Shown: one piece after another, positions 25,198-33,986 of the stretch
Numbering within the stretch: position 1 is the stretch's first letter
How the letters are laid out: every line of letters begins with the position of its first letter
Assembly: GCA_025352525.1 (NCBI GenBank)
Contig: JANXTG010000036.1
Location: forward strand, 1 to 38,236
Origin: Ferruginibacter sp.
GTDB lineage: Bacteria; Bacteroidota; Bacteroidia; Chitinophagales; Chitinophagaceae
Direction: 5' to 3'
DNA: 38,236 nucleotides
The notes under the pieces: model-generated
The model's input: only the letters and a program-made list of their open reading frames with translations
Database searches by the model: none
What the model was told of the DNA's origin: nothing
Translations under genes and position numbers: made by a program

Positions 25198-27207
25198 TTA
25201 TTTGGTTTTTTTTTGTTTAAAAGAAATATTTAATGTTAATCGGTAATTTGAAAGAGGCATCGGGTAATACTTTATGATTTCATACTGCGTATTAAAAATA
25301 TTATTGGCTTCAAACATAAATTTGAAATCAGCATATTTTTTTTTTGTAAAATAAGAGACAGAAAAATCATTGGTTGTAAACGGCTGTAATAAATTTTGGT
25401 AAACCTGATCACCCTGCTTATAACGATATGAAGAAAATAAAATATTATAATTTAAAAGAATTTTTTTGTGTTGAACGCTTAAAGAAGCACTACCACTGTG
25501 TTTTGGAGTATAAGATAATTGTGTTTTGTATAGGGGAGAAGCCGCATTAGTTACATCTAATGCCTGTTGAAAAGTGTAAGTAATATCTGTATTTACCTGT
25601 ATATTTTTCCAGTCTTTTAATACTGTATGATGGGCAATATCAATTCCTTTTATTTTTACTTTACCTATATTTTGCACAGACCATTGAAAAAGATTTTGTC
25701 TGGGAGCTGCCAAAATTTTATCCCGTACTTCGTTGTAATAAGCATCTATTGTAATCCAACAACGTTTAAAAATAAGCAACTGATTTTTTTCGTAGGTAAA
25801 ACCAATGTTATATTGATCGGCAAATTCCGGACTAAGTTTTGTATTGCCAACATTAGTATAATACAAATCATTAAAAGTAGGTGCTCTAAAAATATTTTTG
25901 TAGAATATCCTTGTACGAAATGGTACGGTTTTAAAAGGTTGTATACTAAAAGCTAATCCATTTGAAAAACGATTAAAACTATTTGCCGTTTCACCCGTTT
26001 TTACCTTTTCATCAATTATTGTGTAAAGTAAATTTCCCGTAAATTCAAAACGGTTTTTCTTAAACTGAATCGCAATATTATTAAGAAAAGAATTACGGGT
26101 TGGTGTAGCAAAATTCTTAGCAAAAAAATCTGTCCGGGTAAGTTTATTATTAAATGCATCAGCTGCAAAACTCATTTTAAGATTATTGCTAAACTTATAA
26201 CTATAAACACCTGACAGGTAAATTTCCTTTTGATGAAACTCGTTTTCCAATCTTCCATAATTATTCGGATATGATGGATCGAGATAATAACTTAAATCCT
26301 GTTCATATTTTCCACTGAAAAGAATTTCACTTTTTAGTGATAATGATTTTTGCCATGAACCCTGCACAAACATTTCTTTTTCATCAAGCTGTTGGTTGCT
26401 TATCGGATTAAAAAAAACAATAGCTCCCGGCAATCCTCTTTTAGAATTATATAAATAAGATTTAAAATTAATTTTATTGTGTTCATTTACCTGAAAACCT
26501 ATGTCTGTTTCCATTCTAAATGAACTTATGCCGGAATTATTACGCCTTAATCGGCTTTTATTGTTTTCGTAAGAAATAAAAGGATAATCTGAAACAGCAT
26601 TTTGATACTGAGCACTTAAAGACACAATAATGCGGTTATTAATTTTTTTTTGAATCGCCAAAGAAGGGGAAATATAACCAAATGAACCACTTTGGATTTT
26701 TAAACTAATGGCATTTGTAGTATCAATGTTGTTATCTCCGGATATAGTTTTTAGAGTTAATAATGAAGCATACGAGAAAGCTTTTGCAGTTGAAAGCAAA
26801 TCAGACGGACCACTATTATGTAATACTATTTCAGAAATATTATCAAGGGAAAACTTACCAAGGTCTATTTGTCCGGCCTGTGCATTTCCCAAAGCAATAC
26901 CATCATATAATATTCCTGTATGGTTAGCACCCAAGCTTCTTACTGATACTGTTTTTAGACCTCCAACTCCACCAAAATCTTTAACAAAAACTCCTGCAAA
27001 ATGTTTTAATGCATCAGCGACCGAAATACTATTCGTTTTTGAAGGATCAACAGTATTTAATATTTGAACGGGTGTGGGGCTTGTTGATGAAACTGAGTTT
27101 TTTTTAGCGAAGACTTTAATATTGCTCAATGTATCATGCTTTTGGGCGGAACATAAATTTGGCAAAATAGCAAGTAATACAAAACAATAAATACAGAAAA
27201 GTTTCAA
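25198..27207 (-). CDS. btuB: TonB-dependent cobalamin receptor (BtuB-like)
   Basis: Outer-membrane receptor of 669 residues for vitamin B12-type corrinoids. A signal peptide (ending LCSAQ), a TonB-box-like segment (SNIKVFAKK, about 28-36) and a plug domain (about 48-155: VADALKHFAGVFVKDFG, LKTVSVRSLGANHTGILYDGIALGN) precede a 22-strand barrel with typical strands (FRAPTFNDLYYTNVGN, KLSPEFADQYNIGFTYEK). The specificity call rests on the cobalamin riboswitch upstream and the btuG-like gene downstream. The start codon must be TTG at 27207-27205: there is no ATG before the signal peptide and an in-frame stop at 27228-27226. That TTG directly follows the T-run of a terminator hairpin. Confidence 0.93.
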   Translation of the reverse strand: MKLFCIYCFVLLAILPNLCSAQKHDTLSNIKVFAKKNSVSSTSPTPVQILNTVDPSKTNSISVADALKHFAGVFVKDFGGVGGLKTVSVRSLGANHTGILYDGIALGNAQAGQIDLGKFSLDNISEIVLHNSGPSDLLSTAKAFSYASLLTLKTISGDNNIDTTNAISLKIQSGSFGYISPSLAIQKKINNRIIVSLSAQYQNAVSDYPFISYENNKSRLRRNNSGISSFRMETDIGFQVNEHNKINFKSYLYNSKRGLPGAIVFFNPISNQQLDEKEMFVQGSWQKSLSLKSEILFSGKYEQDLSYYLDPSYPNNYGRLENEFHQKEIYLSGVYSYKFSNNLKMSFAADAFNNKLTRTDFFAKNFATPTRNSFLNNIAIQFKKNRFEFTGNLLYTIIDEKVKTGETANSFNRFSNGLAFSIQPFKTVPFRTRIFYKNIFRAPTFNDLYYTNVGNTKLSPEFADQYNIGFTYEKNQLLIFKRCWITIDAYYNEVRDKILAAPRQNLFQWSVQNIGKVKIKGIDIAHHTVLKDWKNIQVNTDITYTFQQALDVTNAASPLYKTQLSYTPKHSGSASLSVQHKKILLNYNILFSSYRYKQGDQVYQNLLQPFTTNDFSVSYFTKKKYADFKFMFEANNIFNTQYEIIKYYPMPLSNYRLTLNISFKQKKTK

Positions 27208-27234
27208 AAAAAGCTGTTTAAAAAATTACAGCTT
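27206..27234 (-). terminator. Riboswitch-linked intrinsic terminator before btuB
   Basis: On the minus strand, arm AAGCTGT (27234-27228), loop, arm ACAGCTT (27217-27211), then an unbroken T-run ending in the TTG start codon of btuB. Placement between the cobalamin aptamer and the gene marks it as the expression platform. Confidence 0.72.
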
Positions 27235-27308
27235 AAGGTATGAGCAGGCGTATGCAAATGCAGCATTATGTTACATCTACAGCCTTTCACCCGAAAGCTT
27301 TGATCATT

Positions 27309-27455
27309 TTGAAAATGGCAGGTCTTCTGGCTTGTCGCATCTAAAACAACCTTCCCGTTATTTAAAACAGTGGTATAATTTGTTTAGACTTTTTACTTGA
27401 GTAAAGCGACTTACAGCTACGGGGATAGCTCCTGAATTAAACAGGATTCCCTTTT
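27309..27455 (-). ncRNA. Cobalamin riboswitch aptamer upstream of btuB
   Basis: Read on the minus strand, the segment contains all the conserved blocks of the cobalamin aptamer in order: AAAGGGAATCCTG (27455-27443) with ATTCAGGAGCTATCCCC, GTAGCTGTAAGTCG, CCACTGTTTT, ACGGGAAGG and the B12 box AGCCAGAAGACCTGCC (about 27333-27318). It ends about 100 bases before the btuB start. Binding of adenosyl- or other cobalamin should lower expression of btuB and btuG. A further small hairpin, CTGCTA/TAGCAG (27461-27478), lies just upstream of the aptamer. The 363-base gap 27208-27570 consists of this element, the 75-base expression platform and the terminator of the next gene. Confidence 0.95.
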
Positions 27456-27518
27456 AATTACTGCTAAACTAATAGCAGAAAACCAAATTCTTTGTAAAAA
27501 TAGGCTTTTATAATTAAT

Positions 27519-27544
27519 AAAAAAGAAGCACCGCAAGGTGCTTC
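27519..27544 (-). terminator. Intrinsic terminator after the 86-residue protein gene
   Basis: Perfect 8-bp stem GAAGCACC/GGTGCTTC (27525-27532, 27537-27544) with a four-base loop. On the minus strand it is followed by six T. It lies 26 bases past the stop of the gene at 27571-27831 and insulates the riboswitch from it. Confidence 0.92.
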
Positions 27545-27570
27545 AGTTATAAACTTTTTAATAAAAATAA

Positions 27571-27831
27571 TTAGTTTAGTTGGCTTTTTAAAAAATTTTC
27601 AATCATGTTACATGGAACCAAAAAAGGTTTTTCAGTTATATCAATATTTAATTCCTCTCCTTTCACAGCGTATGACCCAATTACTGTATTACCAAAAATA
27701 CTTACGTTGAAATTACCTTCATTTTCATCCCCATTAAAATTTCCTCCCTGCCCTTCTACTGTTTTTTTTGCTTTTGCTAAAACATCCGTTACAGATTTAG
27801 TAAACGGTATTGAGAAATTACATGCTGACAT
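27571..27831 (-). CDS. Small unknown protein, weakly like the polyhydroxyalkanoic-acid-system family
   Basis: An 86-residue cytoplasmic protein: a helical start (FTKSVTDVLAKAKKTVEGQG), a curved beta-sheet region (GNFNGDENEGNFNVSIFGNTVIGSYAVKGEELNIDIT, about 30-66) and a C-terminal helix (PCNMIENFLKSQL). The pattern of a small domain with 'gd...F.v...g..i.G.i.v..d.l.i.i...p' recalls small polyhydroxyalkanoic acid system proteins, but I cannot confirm membership. Flanked by terminators on both sides (27519-27544 downstream, 27849-27877 upstream), so it is likely its own transcript. Confidence 0.65.
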   Translation of the reverse strand: MSACNFSIPFTKSVTDVLAKAKKTVEGQGGNFNGDENEGNFNVSIFGNTVIGSYAVKGEELNIDITEKPFLVPCNMIENFLKSQLN

Positions 27832-27848
27832 TTTTTTATTTTTTTTAT

Positions 27849-27877
27849 GAAAAATCCATTTCTACAAAAGAAATGGA
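27849..27877 (-). terminator. Intrinsic terminator after the glycine-zipper lipoprotein gene
   Basis: Arms TCCATTTCT (27855-27863) and AGAAATGGA (27869-27877), 9-bp stem with a five-base loop, followed on the minus strand by a run of T. 38 bases past the stop at 27916 and only 17 bases before the next start at 27831. Confidence 0.85.
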
Positions 27878-27915
27878 CTTTATAATTTGAGACTATAAAT
27901 CTTAAGTAATTAAAA

Positions 27916-28413
27916 CTAAGGTATTCTTCCGTCTTTTCTGTCTTTTGAACGACCTATAATATAACCACCTGCTGCACCAACTGCACCACCAATGACCGCA
28001 CCTTTTACATTTTTTCCAATTACTCCACCAAGTACTGCACCGCCTACACCACCAATAATTGCACCTTTAGCACTTTTACTAATTCCGGCTTTTCTATTTC
28101 TCTGTGGGGTTGAGGTACCTGACCCCGTGTTGTTAATTGTTGAATTATTGTTAGTAGTTGATGAAGATGAATTACCATATCGGGTACTTGAACGTTGTCT
28201 AGATGTAGTAGTCCTTCTTGTAGGTGCAGGAGCTGCTGCAACAGGTGCTACTGCAATTGGCTTTTTTGCCAGACCAGTATCATTTAAATAACTTCCAGCT
28301 GCCCTGCTGGTATCAGTCATAATTACGATATTCTTATCAGTTTGCAGGTTGTCTTTGTTTTTACACGAAGCGAAAACGATAGTTGTTAATAGTATTAATG
28401 TTAACTGTTTCAT
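27916..28413 (-). CDS. Glycine-zipper (YMGG-like) lipoprotein
   Basis: The ATG at 28413 gives 165 residues with a lipoprotein signal ending VFASC (lipidated C17). The frame extends to 28452, but that would bury the signal. A low-complexity Ala/Pro/Thr/Ser/Asn linker (about 55-115) leads to a glycine zipper at about 117-154 (GAIIGGVGGAVLGGVIG, then GAVIGGAVGAAGGYIIG), two GxxxG helices typical of 2TM glycine-zipper domains in envelope proteins. A basic tail, RSKDRKDGRIP, ends it. Probably inserts into or bridges the envelope membrane; precise role unknown. Divergent from the FUSC gene. Confidence 0.85.
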   Translation of the reverse strand: MKQLTLILLTTIVFASCKNKDNLQTDKNIVIMTDTSRAAGSYLNDTGLAKKPIAVAPVAAAPAPTRRTTTSRQRSSTRYGNSSSSTTNNNSTINNTGSGTSTPQRNRKAGISKSAKGAIIGGVGGAVLGGVIGKNVKGAVIGGAVGAAGGYIIGRSKDRKDGRIP

Positions 28414-28497
28414 ACTTGTTTTTTTAATTTTAGTTAGTTTAGTAGCACTCACACTTTAAAAACTGTGCCAAACATATAATTGAATGTGCTAATTATA

Positions 28498-28529
28498 TTG
28501 CCCCCGTATTAAAAAGCAGTTTAAATTTG
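28498..28529 (+). promoter_or_regulatory. Promoter of the FUSC gene
   Basis: TTG at 28498-28500 and TAAATTTG at 28522-28529 match -33/-7 elements with a 21-base spacer. The ATG at 28552 lies 22 bases downstream. Confidence 0.55.
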
Positions 28530-28551
28530 AATCAGTTCAGTGCTTTTACCT

Positions 28552-30807
28552 ATGATAAATTCAAGAGCTTATATAAATTTTATTAACGGCAGATTTTTTA
28601 GTGAAGGCCTAAGAATTACGTTTGGTATTGTTATTCCTGCATTTTTATTTGGATTTTTTAACGAACTACCAATTGGTATTGCTTTATCAACAGGTGCGCT
28701 TTGTGTAAGTATAACCGACAGTGCCGGACCAGTTAAACATCGTGCAATTGGAATGATGTTTTGTATATTAATTGTTTCGCTTGTATTTGTTATAACAAGC
28801 TTTGCACTTTTTTCAGCTCTTTTTACAGCCTTAATCATTTTTGTATTTGGTTTTGTATTTTCTATGTTAAGCATTTATAACGCAAGAGTGTCTTCCATTG
28901 GTTTGTCTGCCTTGCTAATTATGGTGCTCAGTATGCAAACACCACTCGCCGGCTCAGCAATTTTTTTACATGCTTTTTATTTAATAGTTGGTGGGGTTTG
29001 GTACTTACTATTTAGCCTAACGCTTAACAGTCTAAAACCTTATAAAATTATTCAACAACTTTCTGGTGAATTTCTTACAGGTGTTGCAGATTACTTAAAA
29101 ACACGTGCTTCTTTTTATGATGATCATCCGGATTATGATAGAACGTATAAATCTTTATTGCTCCAGCAAATTCAAATACAGGCACAACAGGAATCCTTAA
29201 ACGAAATCCTTTTTAAAACGAGAGCAATAACAAAAAATTCAACCAAAGCCGGTCGCTCATTACTAAAAATTTATTTAGATGTATCTGATCTTTTTGAAAG
29301 TATAATGAGTACATATCAGCAATATGAGGTGTTACATAAAAGATTTGATGAAACAGGAATATTGGAAGAATTCCGAAAACAATTGATAATATTATCGGCT
29401 GAACTTCATCTTATAGCAAATGCGGTAGCAGCAGGTAATATATCAAAAAACAATGATTTATCTACCATTAACCTAAGTTATATAAATGAAAAATTTGAGC
29501 ATTTAAGACAAAATTTCATGAATGAAAAAAACTTAAATGATTTTATTGGACTTGGAAGAATTTTAAATAACATTGAAGGGCTTACAGAAAAAATAAACGG
29601 ACTTCATTATTATACTCATTACGAAAAGAGCCAGCGCAAAACCAAAGAGACTGTTTTATCAACACAAAATTTTAACGAAGCTCAAAATATTGATCCTGAT
29701 TTATTTTTAAATAATCTCAATTTCAGCTCAAATATTTTTAGGCACTCATTAAGAGTTGCCACATCATTATTATCGGGATATTTAATATCGCTGTTGTTTC
29801 ATATAGGACACAATTACTGGATTTTGCTTACCATAATAGTCATACTAAAACCAGCATACAGCCTTACAAAATCTAGAAATAAAGATCGTCTTATTGGTAC
29901 TTTTATTGGGGTAATAATTGGTGTGTTAATTTTATTTGTTGTAAAAAATAATTTTGCATTAATGGTTATAATGCTGGTCTTTATGGCGGGTTGTTACATG
30001 TTTATAAGAACAAAATATTTTATAAGCGTTTTATTGATGACACCATATCTGGTTATTTTTTTTCATTTAATTTATCCTTCATCTATAACATCATTATTGT
30101 ATGACAGGCTGCTGGATACAAGTTTAGGATCTGCAATTGCATTTGTAGCAAGTTTATTTTTTGTGCCCATTTGGGAGCACACAACTATAAAAAAATATAT
30201 GCAGTCGGTTACCCAAAAAAATATACTGTATTATAATAAACTTGCTGTTAACTACACAGAAGAGAGTATATTAAACAGAAATGAATTAAAACATACCAGG
30301 CAACAGGCACTTACAGCATTAGCCAACGTATCTGATGCTTTTAACAGGATGTTATCTGAACCAAAAAGATTTCAAAAAAATGTAGAACAGGTCTATAGAT
30401 TCGTTGTATTAAATCATATTTTAACTTCACATTTTTCTGCTTTATCCTACTATCTTACAGAAAATAAAAGCTCTTTTAAATCTGATGTATTTTTAATTGT
30501 GATGGAAAATACAACAAGCAATTTAAAGATGGTTAATGATATGCTCAGTGGGATAAACGTAAATTCTTTAGCTGAAAATACTCTAAATATGAAGGAATAT
30601 TTTAGCACAGAAACAGAACTGCTTTTACAAACAAGAAAAACTGAAATTTTAGAAGGCAACTTTGAAACTGATACCAAAACAAAATTTATTCAAACAAAAT
30701 CAGTTACAGATCAGTTTACTTTTATTTACAATGTTTCTTTAGACATAAAAAAGTGTATAAATACATACATAAAAGAGGAACTGACTGAAAAGGTTTCTGC
30801 CTTTTAG
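28552..30807 (+). CDS. FUSC family membrane transporter (YccS/aromatic-acid-exporter type)
   Basis: A 751-residue inner-membrane protein with two hydrophobic repeats. The first holds about six helices (20-165: IVIPAFLFGFF, FCILIVSLVFVITSFALF, ALIIFVFGFVFSML and others); after a soluble helical region (170-400) the FUSC repeat follows (about 405-545: LRVATSLLSGYLISLLFHIGHNYWILLTIIVILKP, RLIGTFIGVIIGVLILFVV). A cytoplasmic helical domain ends the protein. FUSC proteins export aromatic acids or similar compounds; the substrate is unknown here. The ATG at 28552 is preferred over a GTG at 28540, because the promoter -7 element ends at 28529. The next gene starts 19 bases after the stop. Confidence 0.88.
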   Translation: MINSRAYINFINGRFFSEGLRITFGIVIPAFLFGFFNELPIGIALSTGALCVSITDSAGPVKHRAIGMMFCILIVSLVFVITSFALFSALFTALIIFVFGFVFSMLSIYNARVSSIGLSALLIMVLSMQTPLAGSAIFLHAFYLIVGGVWYLLFSLTLNSLKPYKIIQQLSGEFLTGVADYLKTRASFYDDHPDYDRTYKSLLLQQIQIQAQQESLNEILFKTRAITKNSTKAGRSLLKIYLDVSDLFESIMSTYQQYEVLHKRFDETGILEEFRKQLIILSAELHLIANAVAAGNISKNNDLSTINLSYINEKFEHLRQNFMNEKNLNDFIGLGRILNNIEGLTEKINGLHYYTHYEKSQRKTKETVLSTQNFNEAQNIDPDLFLNNLNFSSNIFRHSLRVATSLLSGYLISLLFHIGHNYWILLTIIVILKPAYSLTKSRNKDRLIGTFIGVIIGVLILFVVKNNFALMVIMLVFMAGCYMFIRTKYFISVLLMTPYLVIFFHLIYPSSITSLLYDRLLDTSLGSAIAFVASLFFVPIWEHTTIKKYMQSVTQKNILYYNKLAVNYTEESILNRNELKHTRQQALTALANVSDAFNRMLSEPKRFQKNVEQVYRFVVLNHILTSHFSALSYYLTENKSSFKSDVFLIVMENTTSNLKMVNDMLSGINVNSLAENTLNMKEYFSTETELLLQTRKTEILEGNFETDTKTKFIQTKSVTDQFTFIYNVSLDIKKCINTYIKEELTEKVSAF

Positions 30808-30826
30808 TTTCTCTTTAAATACGGAT

Positions 30827-31300
30827 ATGAAAACAGCATCATTAAAAGAAATAAAAACTGAACTGGAAAATTTACCTCCTGCAATTTTGCTGGATTTGTG
30901 CCTAAAACTTACAAAGTTTAAAAAAGAAAATAAAGAACTGCTTACTTATTTATTATTTGAAGCGCATGATGAAAAATCTTACGTGCAAAGTGTAAAGGAA
31001 ATATTAGATGAGTTATTTTTAACCGTAAACAAAACCCAGTTGTATTTTGCTAAAAAAACAATTCGGAAAATTGTAAGAATTGCAAACAGGTATATTAAAT
31101 ACAGCAACAGCAAAACTACTGAGCCCGATATATTGTTGCACATTTGTGAAAAGATAAATGAGCTTAATTTAAATTTGCAGAAGAATACTGCGTTACAAAA
31201 CATTTACTTTTCACAAATAAAAAAAATACGTAAAGCAATTGATTTGATGCATGAAGAAGAGCAATATGATTATTTAAAAATGCTGGAAAATCTAGATTAA
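30827..31300 (+). CDS. Conserved-looking helical protein, unknown function
   Basis: 157 residues, predicted almost wholly alpha-helical, highly charged and rich in Lys (about a fifth of residues) with Leu and Ile repeats; no signal peptide or membrane helix. Segments such as LPPAILLDLCLKLTKFKKENKELLTYLLFEAHDE (about 16-49) suggest a compact helical bundle, and I think similar proteins occur in other Bacteroidota, but I cannot assign a family. It follows the FUSC gene by 19 bases and precedes the Mur-ligase-like gene by 50 bases, so it may be co-transcribed with either. Confidence 0.68.
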   Translation: MKTASLKEIKTELENLPPAILLDLCLKLTKFKKENKELLTYLLFEAHDEKSYVQSVKEILDELFLTVNKTQLYFAKKTIRKIVRIANRYIKYSNSKTTEPDILLHICEKINELNLNLQKNTALQNIYFSQIKKIRKAIDLMHEEEQYDYLKMLENLD

Positions 31301-31350
31301 CAATTACTTTAAATTACAACCATACATTAGCATTTTAAAGGTTTTAGACA

Positions 31351-32733
31351 TTGGAAAAAATTACATCTTTAAACGATATTGAGCATATTTTTTTTATAGG
31401 AATTGCGGGCTCAGGAATGAGTGCCCTTGCTCAGTTTCTGGCTGGTTCCGGAAAAACCGTCAGTGGCAGTGACAGATATTTTACTGAAGACGGCAAAAAT
31501 GAAACCCAAAAAAAGCTGGAAGCAGAAGGAATTAAATGTTATCCGCAAAATGGATCAGGCATAAATAAAAAAGTTCAATTAATTATAGTTTCTACCGCTG
31601 TGGAAGATACCGTGCAAGAGGTTGTAATGGCAAAAGAATTACATATTCCAATCATAAAAAGAAGCGATTTACTCGCTTTAATTGCTGCTACAAAAAGAAC
31701 AATTGCTGTAGGCGGCACATCTGGAAAAAGCACTACAGGAGGCATGCTTTTTCAGATATTAAAAATTGCAGGTTACGAGCCCGGCATAATAAGCGGTGCG
31801 GGGTTGGTAAATATTATAAGGGAAGGAAAAATAGGAAATGCAAAAGTGGGAAAAGGGGAGTGGCTTATTATTGAAGCCGATGAAAGTGATGGCTCTATAG
31901 TAAAATATCATCCGGAAATTGGTTTGCTTTTAAACATTGATAAAGACCACCAGGAGATTATGGAGTTGATGGAAATATTTTCAATTTTTAAAGAAAATAC
32001 AACAGGAAAATTTATTGTTAACGCTTCCAATAAGTTAGCGAAAACACTTTCTTCAAATTCAGAAAATGATTTTTCATCTGATGAAAATGTTGCCGGATTT
32101 AAAGCTACAGATTTAGTACAGAGTAGTATGAATATTAATTTCAAAATAAACAATATTCCATTTCATTTAAAAACAATTGGTAAGCACAATATGGAAAATG
32201 CATTAGCTGCTGCTTCCGTTGCAAGTCTTATTGGCATTCCATTGGAACAGTCTGCCAAAGGCCTAAAGGAATACGAAGGAATTTACAGAAGACACCAGTT
32301 ACTGGGTGAAAAAAAAGGTATAAAAGTAATTGATGATTATGCACACAACCCTGCAAAATGTGCTGCGTCCATAAGAGCCTGCCAACCAATATCACCTAAA
32401 GTAATTGCATGGTTTCAGCCACATGGTTATGGCCCTACAAGATTTTTAAAAGACGATTTTATAAAAGAAATTGCTGAATCACTTAGACCCGATGATGAAA
32501 TTTGGATGAGTGAAATTTTTTATGCCGGTGGAACTGCAGTAAAAGATATTTCTGCTAATGATTTGATAATTGAAATAAGAAAACTTTGCAAAAATGCTTT
32601 TTTTGTGGAAGATAGAAATAACCTTTTAAAGGAATTAAAAACTCATTTTACAGATGATTGCGTTTTACTTTTAATGGGAGCTAGAGATCCGGAACTTGAA
32701 TTTTTTAGTAAAAATATTTACGAACAATTATAG
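31351..32733 (+). CDS. MurC-like Mur ligase with altered P-loop
   Basis: A 460-residue three-domain Mur ligase. The N-terminal domain has FFIGIAGSGMSALA (14-27). The ATP loop reads GGTSGKSTT (121-129), where MurC and Mpl have GTHGKTTT. The Mg/substrate region is EADESDGS (175-182) and NIDKDHQE (195-202); KHNMENALAA and DDYAHNPAK are typical, and the C-terminal domain has WFQPHGYGPTRFLKDDF. It clearly belongs to the MurC/Mpl branch, but the P-loop change and location away from cell-wall genes make a different acceptor possible. Start is the TTG at 31351; an in-frame TAG at 31345-31347 leaves no ATG upstream. hutI begins five bases after the stop. Confidence 0.86.
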   Translation: MEKITSLNDIEHIFFIGIAGSGMSALAQFLAGSGKTVSGSDRYFTEDGKNETQKKLEAEGIKCYPQNGSGINKKVQLIIVSTAVEDTVQEVVMAKELHIPIIKRSDLLALIAATKRTIAVGGTSGKSTTGGMLFQILKIAGYEPGIISGAGLVNIIREGKIGNAKVGKGEWLIIEADESDGSIVKYHPEIGLLLNIDKDHQEIMELMEIFSIFKENTTGKFIVNASNKLAKTLSSNSENDFSSDENVAGFKATDLVQSSMNINFKINNIPFHLKTIGKHNMENALAAASVASLIGIPLEQSAKGLKEYEGIYRRHQLLGEKKGIKVIDDYAHNPAKCAASIRACQPISPKVIAWFQPHGYGPTRFLKDDFIKEIAESLRPDDEIWMSEIFYAGGTAVKDISANDLIIEIRKLCKNAFFVEDRNNLLKELKTHFTDDCVLLLMGARDPELEFFSKNIYEQL

Positions 32734-32738
32734 CCATC

Positions 32739-33986
32739 ATGCATGATGAAATCCTATTTATAAATATTGCTAAACTTGTTAATGTAAGAGAGCAAAATGA
32801 ACTTGTTAGAGGAACTGATTTGGCAAAATTACCCATATTAGAAGATGCTTTTTTATTGATAAAAAATGGTCTTATTATCGATTTTGGTGCAATGTTTGAA
32901 CTTGAAATTAAAATTGTACAACTTCCCCAAAATATTATAGATGCAAACGGACAATTTATTTTGCCTTGCTGGTGCGACAGCCATACCCATATTGTATTTG
33001 CAGGCAGCAGAGAAGAGGAGTTTATTGATAAATTAAAAGGTCTAACCTATGCAGAAATTGCAGCAAAAGGTGGCGGTATCTTGAATTCTGCCAAAAAATT
33101 AAATGAAACTTCCGAAGAAGTATTGTTTGATGCTGCCATGGTAAGATTAAAAGAAATCGCTCAACTTGGAACAGGCTCAATAGAAATAAAAAGCGGTTAT
33201 GGATTATCTGTTGAAGGAGAAATTAAAATGTTACGGATTATTAAACGACTAAGAGAAAATTCAGACCTTTTAATTAAGTCAACATTTCTGGCTGCACATA
33301 CTTATCCTGCCGAGTTTAAAGAAAATCACAAAGGTTATATCGATTGTATAATAAGTGAAATGCTGCCAATTATTGCCCGGGAAAACCTCGCCGATTTTAT
33401 AGATGTATTTTGTGAAACCGGCTTTTTTTCGCCTGAAGAAATGGAAGAAATTTGTATTGCAGGTGCTGCTATTGGTTTACAACCAAAATTGCATGTCAAT
33501 CAATTAAACAGCATTGGCGGTATAGAAAAAGGGATAAAAAACAATGCGCTTTCACTTGATCATTTAGAAACATTAACGAATGAGGAAATTGTTTTATTAG
33601 CCAATTACAAGGGATGCAGCACACTTTTACCGACAGCCGCATTTTTTTTAAGAATGCCACTACAACCCGCACGAAAATTGATAACCGCAGGTGCTGCGGT
33701 AAACCTCGCATCTGATTATAATCCCGGCTCTTCACCGTCTGGAAATATGAATTTTGTAACCTCCCTAAGTTGTATTCAAATGAAAATGCTGCCCGAAGAA
33801 GTTATAAATGCAGCAACTATAAACGGTGCTTTCGCAATGAATTGTCAAAATGAAACAGGCTCGATAATGATTGGTAAAAGAGCCGATTTAATTTTGACCA
33901 AAAAAATACCTTCTGTTGCCTATTTGTTTTATAGCTTTAGCATCAATAACATCGAAAGGGTAATGTTGAAAGGCAAATGGGTTTAA
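32739..33986 (+). CDS. hutI: Imidazolonepropionase
   Basis: Third step of histidine degradation: hydrolyses imidazolone-5-propionate to N-formimino-L-glutamate. In 415 residues the metal and substrate residues of this amidohydrolase are visible: H82 and H84 in DSHTHIVFAGSR, H187 in AAHTYP, H252 in LHVNQLN and D326 in LASDYNPGSSPSGN. KSGYGLS and the C-terminal GKRADLIL motif are also typical. hutG follows 75 bases downstream. hutH and hutU are not in the window. Confidence 0.95.
   Translation: MHDEILFINIAKLVNVREQNELVRGTDLAKLPILEDAFLLIKNGLIIDFGAMFELEIKIVQLPQNIIDANGQFILPCWCDSHTHIVFAGSREEEFIDKLKGLTYAEIAAKGGGILNSAKKLNETSEEVLFDAAMVRLKEIAQLGTGSIEIKSGYGLSVEGEIKMLRIIKRLRENSDLLIKSTFLAAHTYPAEFKENHKGYIDCIISEMLPIIARENLADFIDVFCETGFFSPEEMEEICIAGAAIGLQPKLHVNQLNSIGGIEKGIKNNALSLDHLETLTNEEIVLLANYKGCSTLLPTAAFFLRMPLQPARKLITAGAAVNLASDYNPGSSPSGNMNFVTSLSCIQMKMLPEEVINAATINGAFAMNCQNETGSIMIGKRADLILTKKIPSVAYLFYSFSINNIERVMLKGKWV

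Noticed and set aside
27992-28291. 99-residue open frame opposite the glycine-zipper lipoprotein
   Set aside because: Pro/Leu-rich antisense of Gly-rich codons; no start signal or family resemblance.
28540-28551. GTG start for the FUSC gene at 28540
   Set aside because: The promoter -7 element at 28522-28529 would leave almost no leader; the ATG at 28552 fits better.
31351-32733. Calling the Mur-like ligase murC outright
   Set aside because: P-loop differs from MurC/Mpl and genomic context is not cell-wall synthesis, so only the family-level call is supported.
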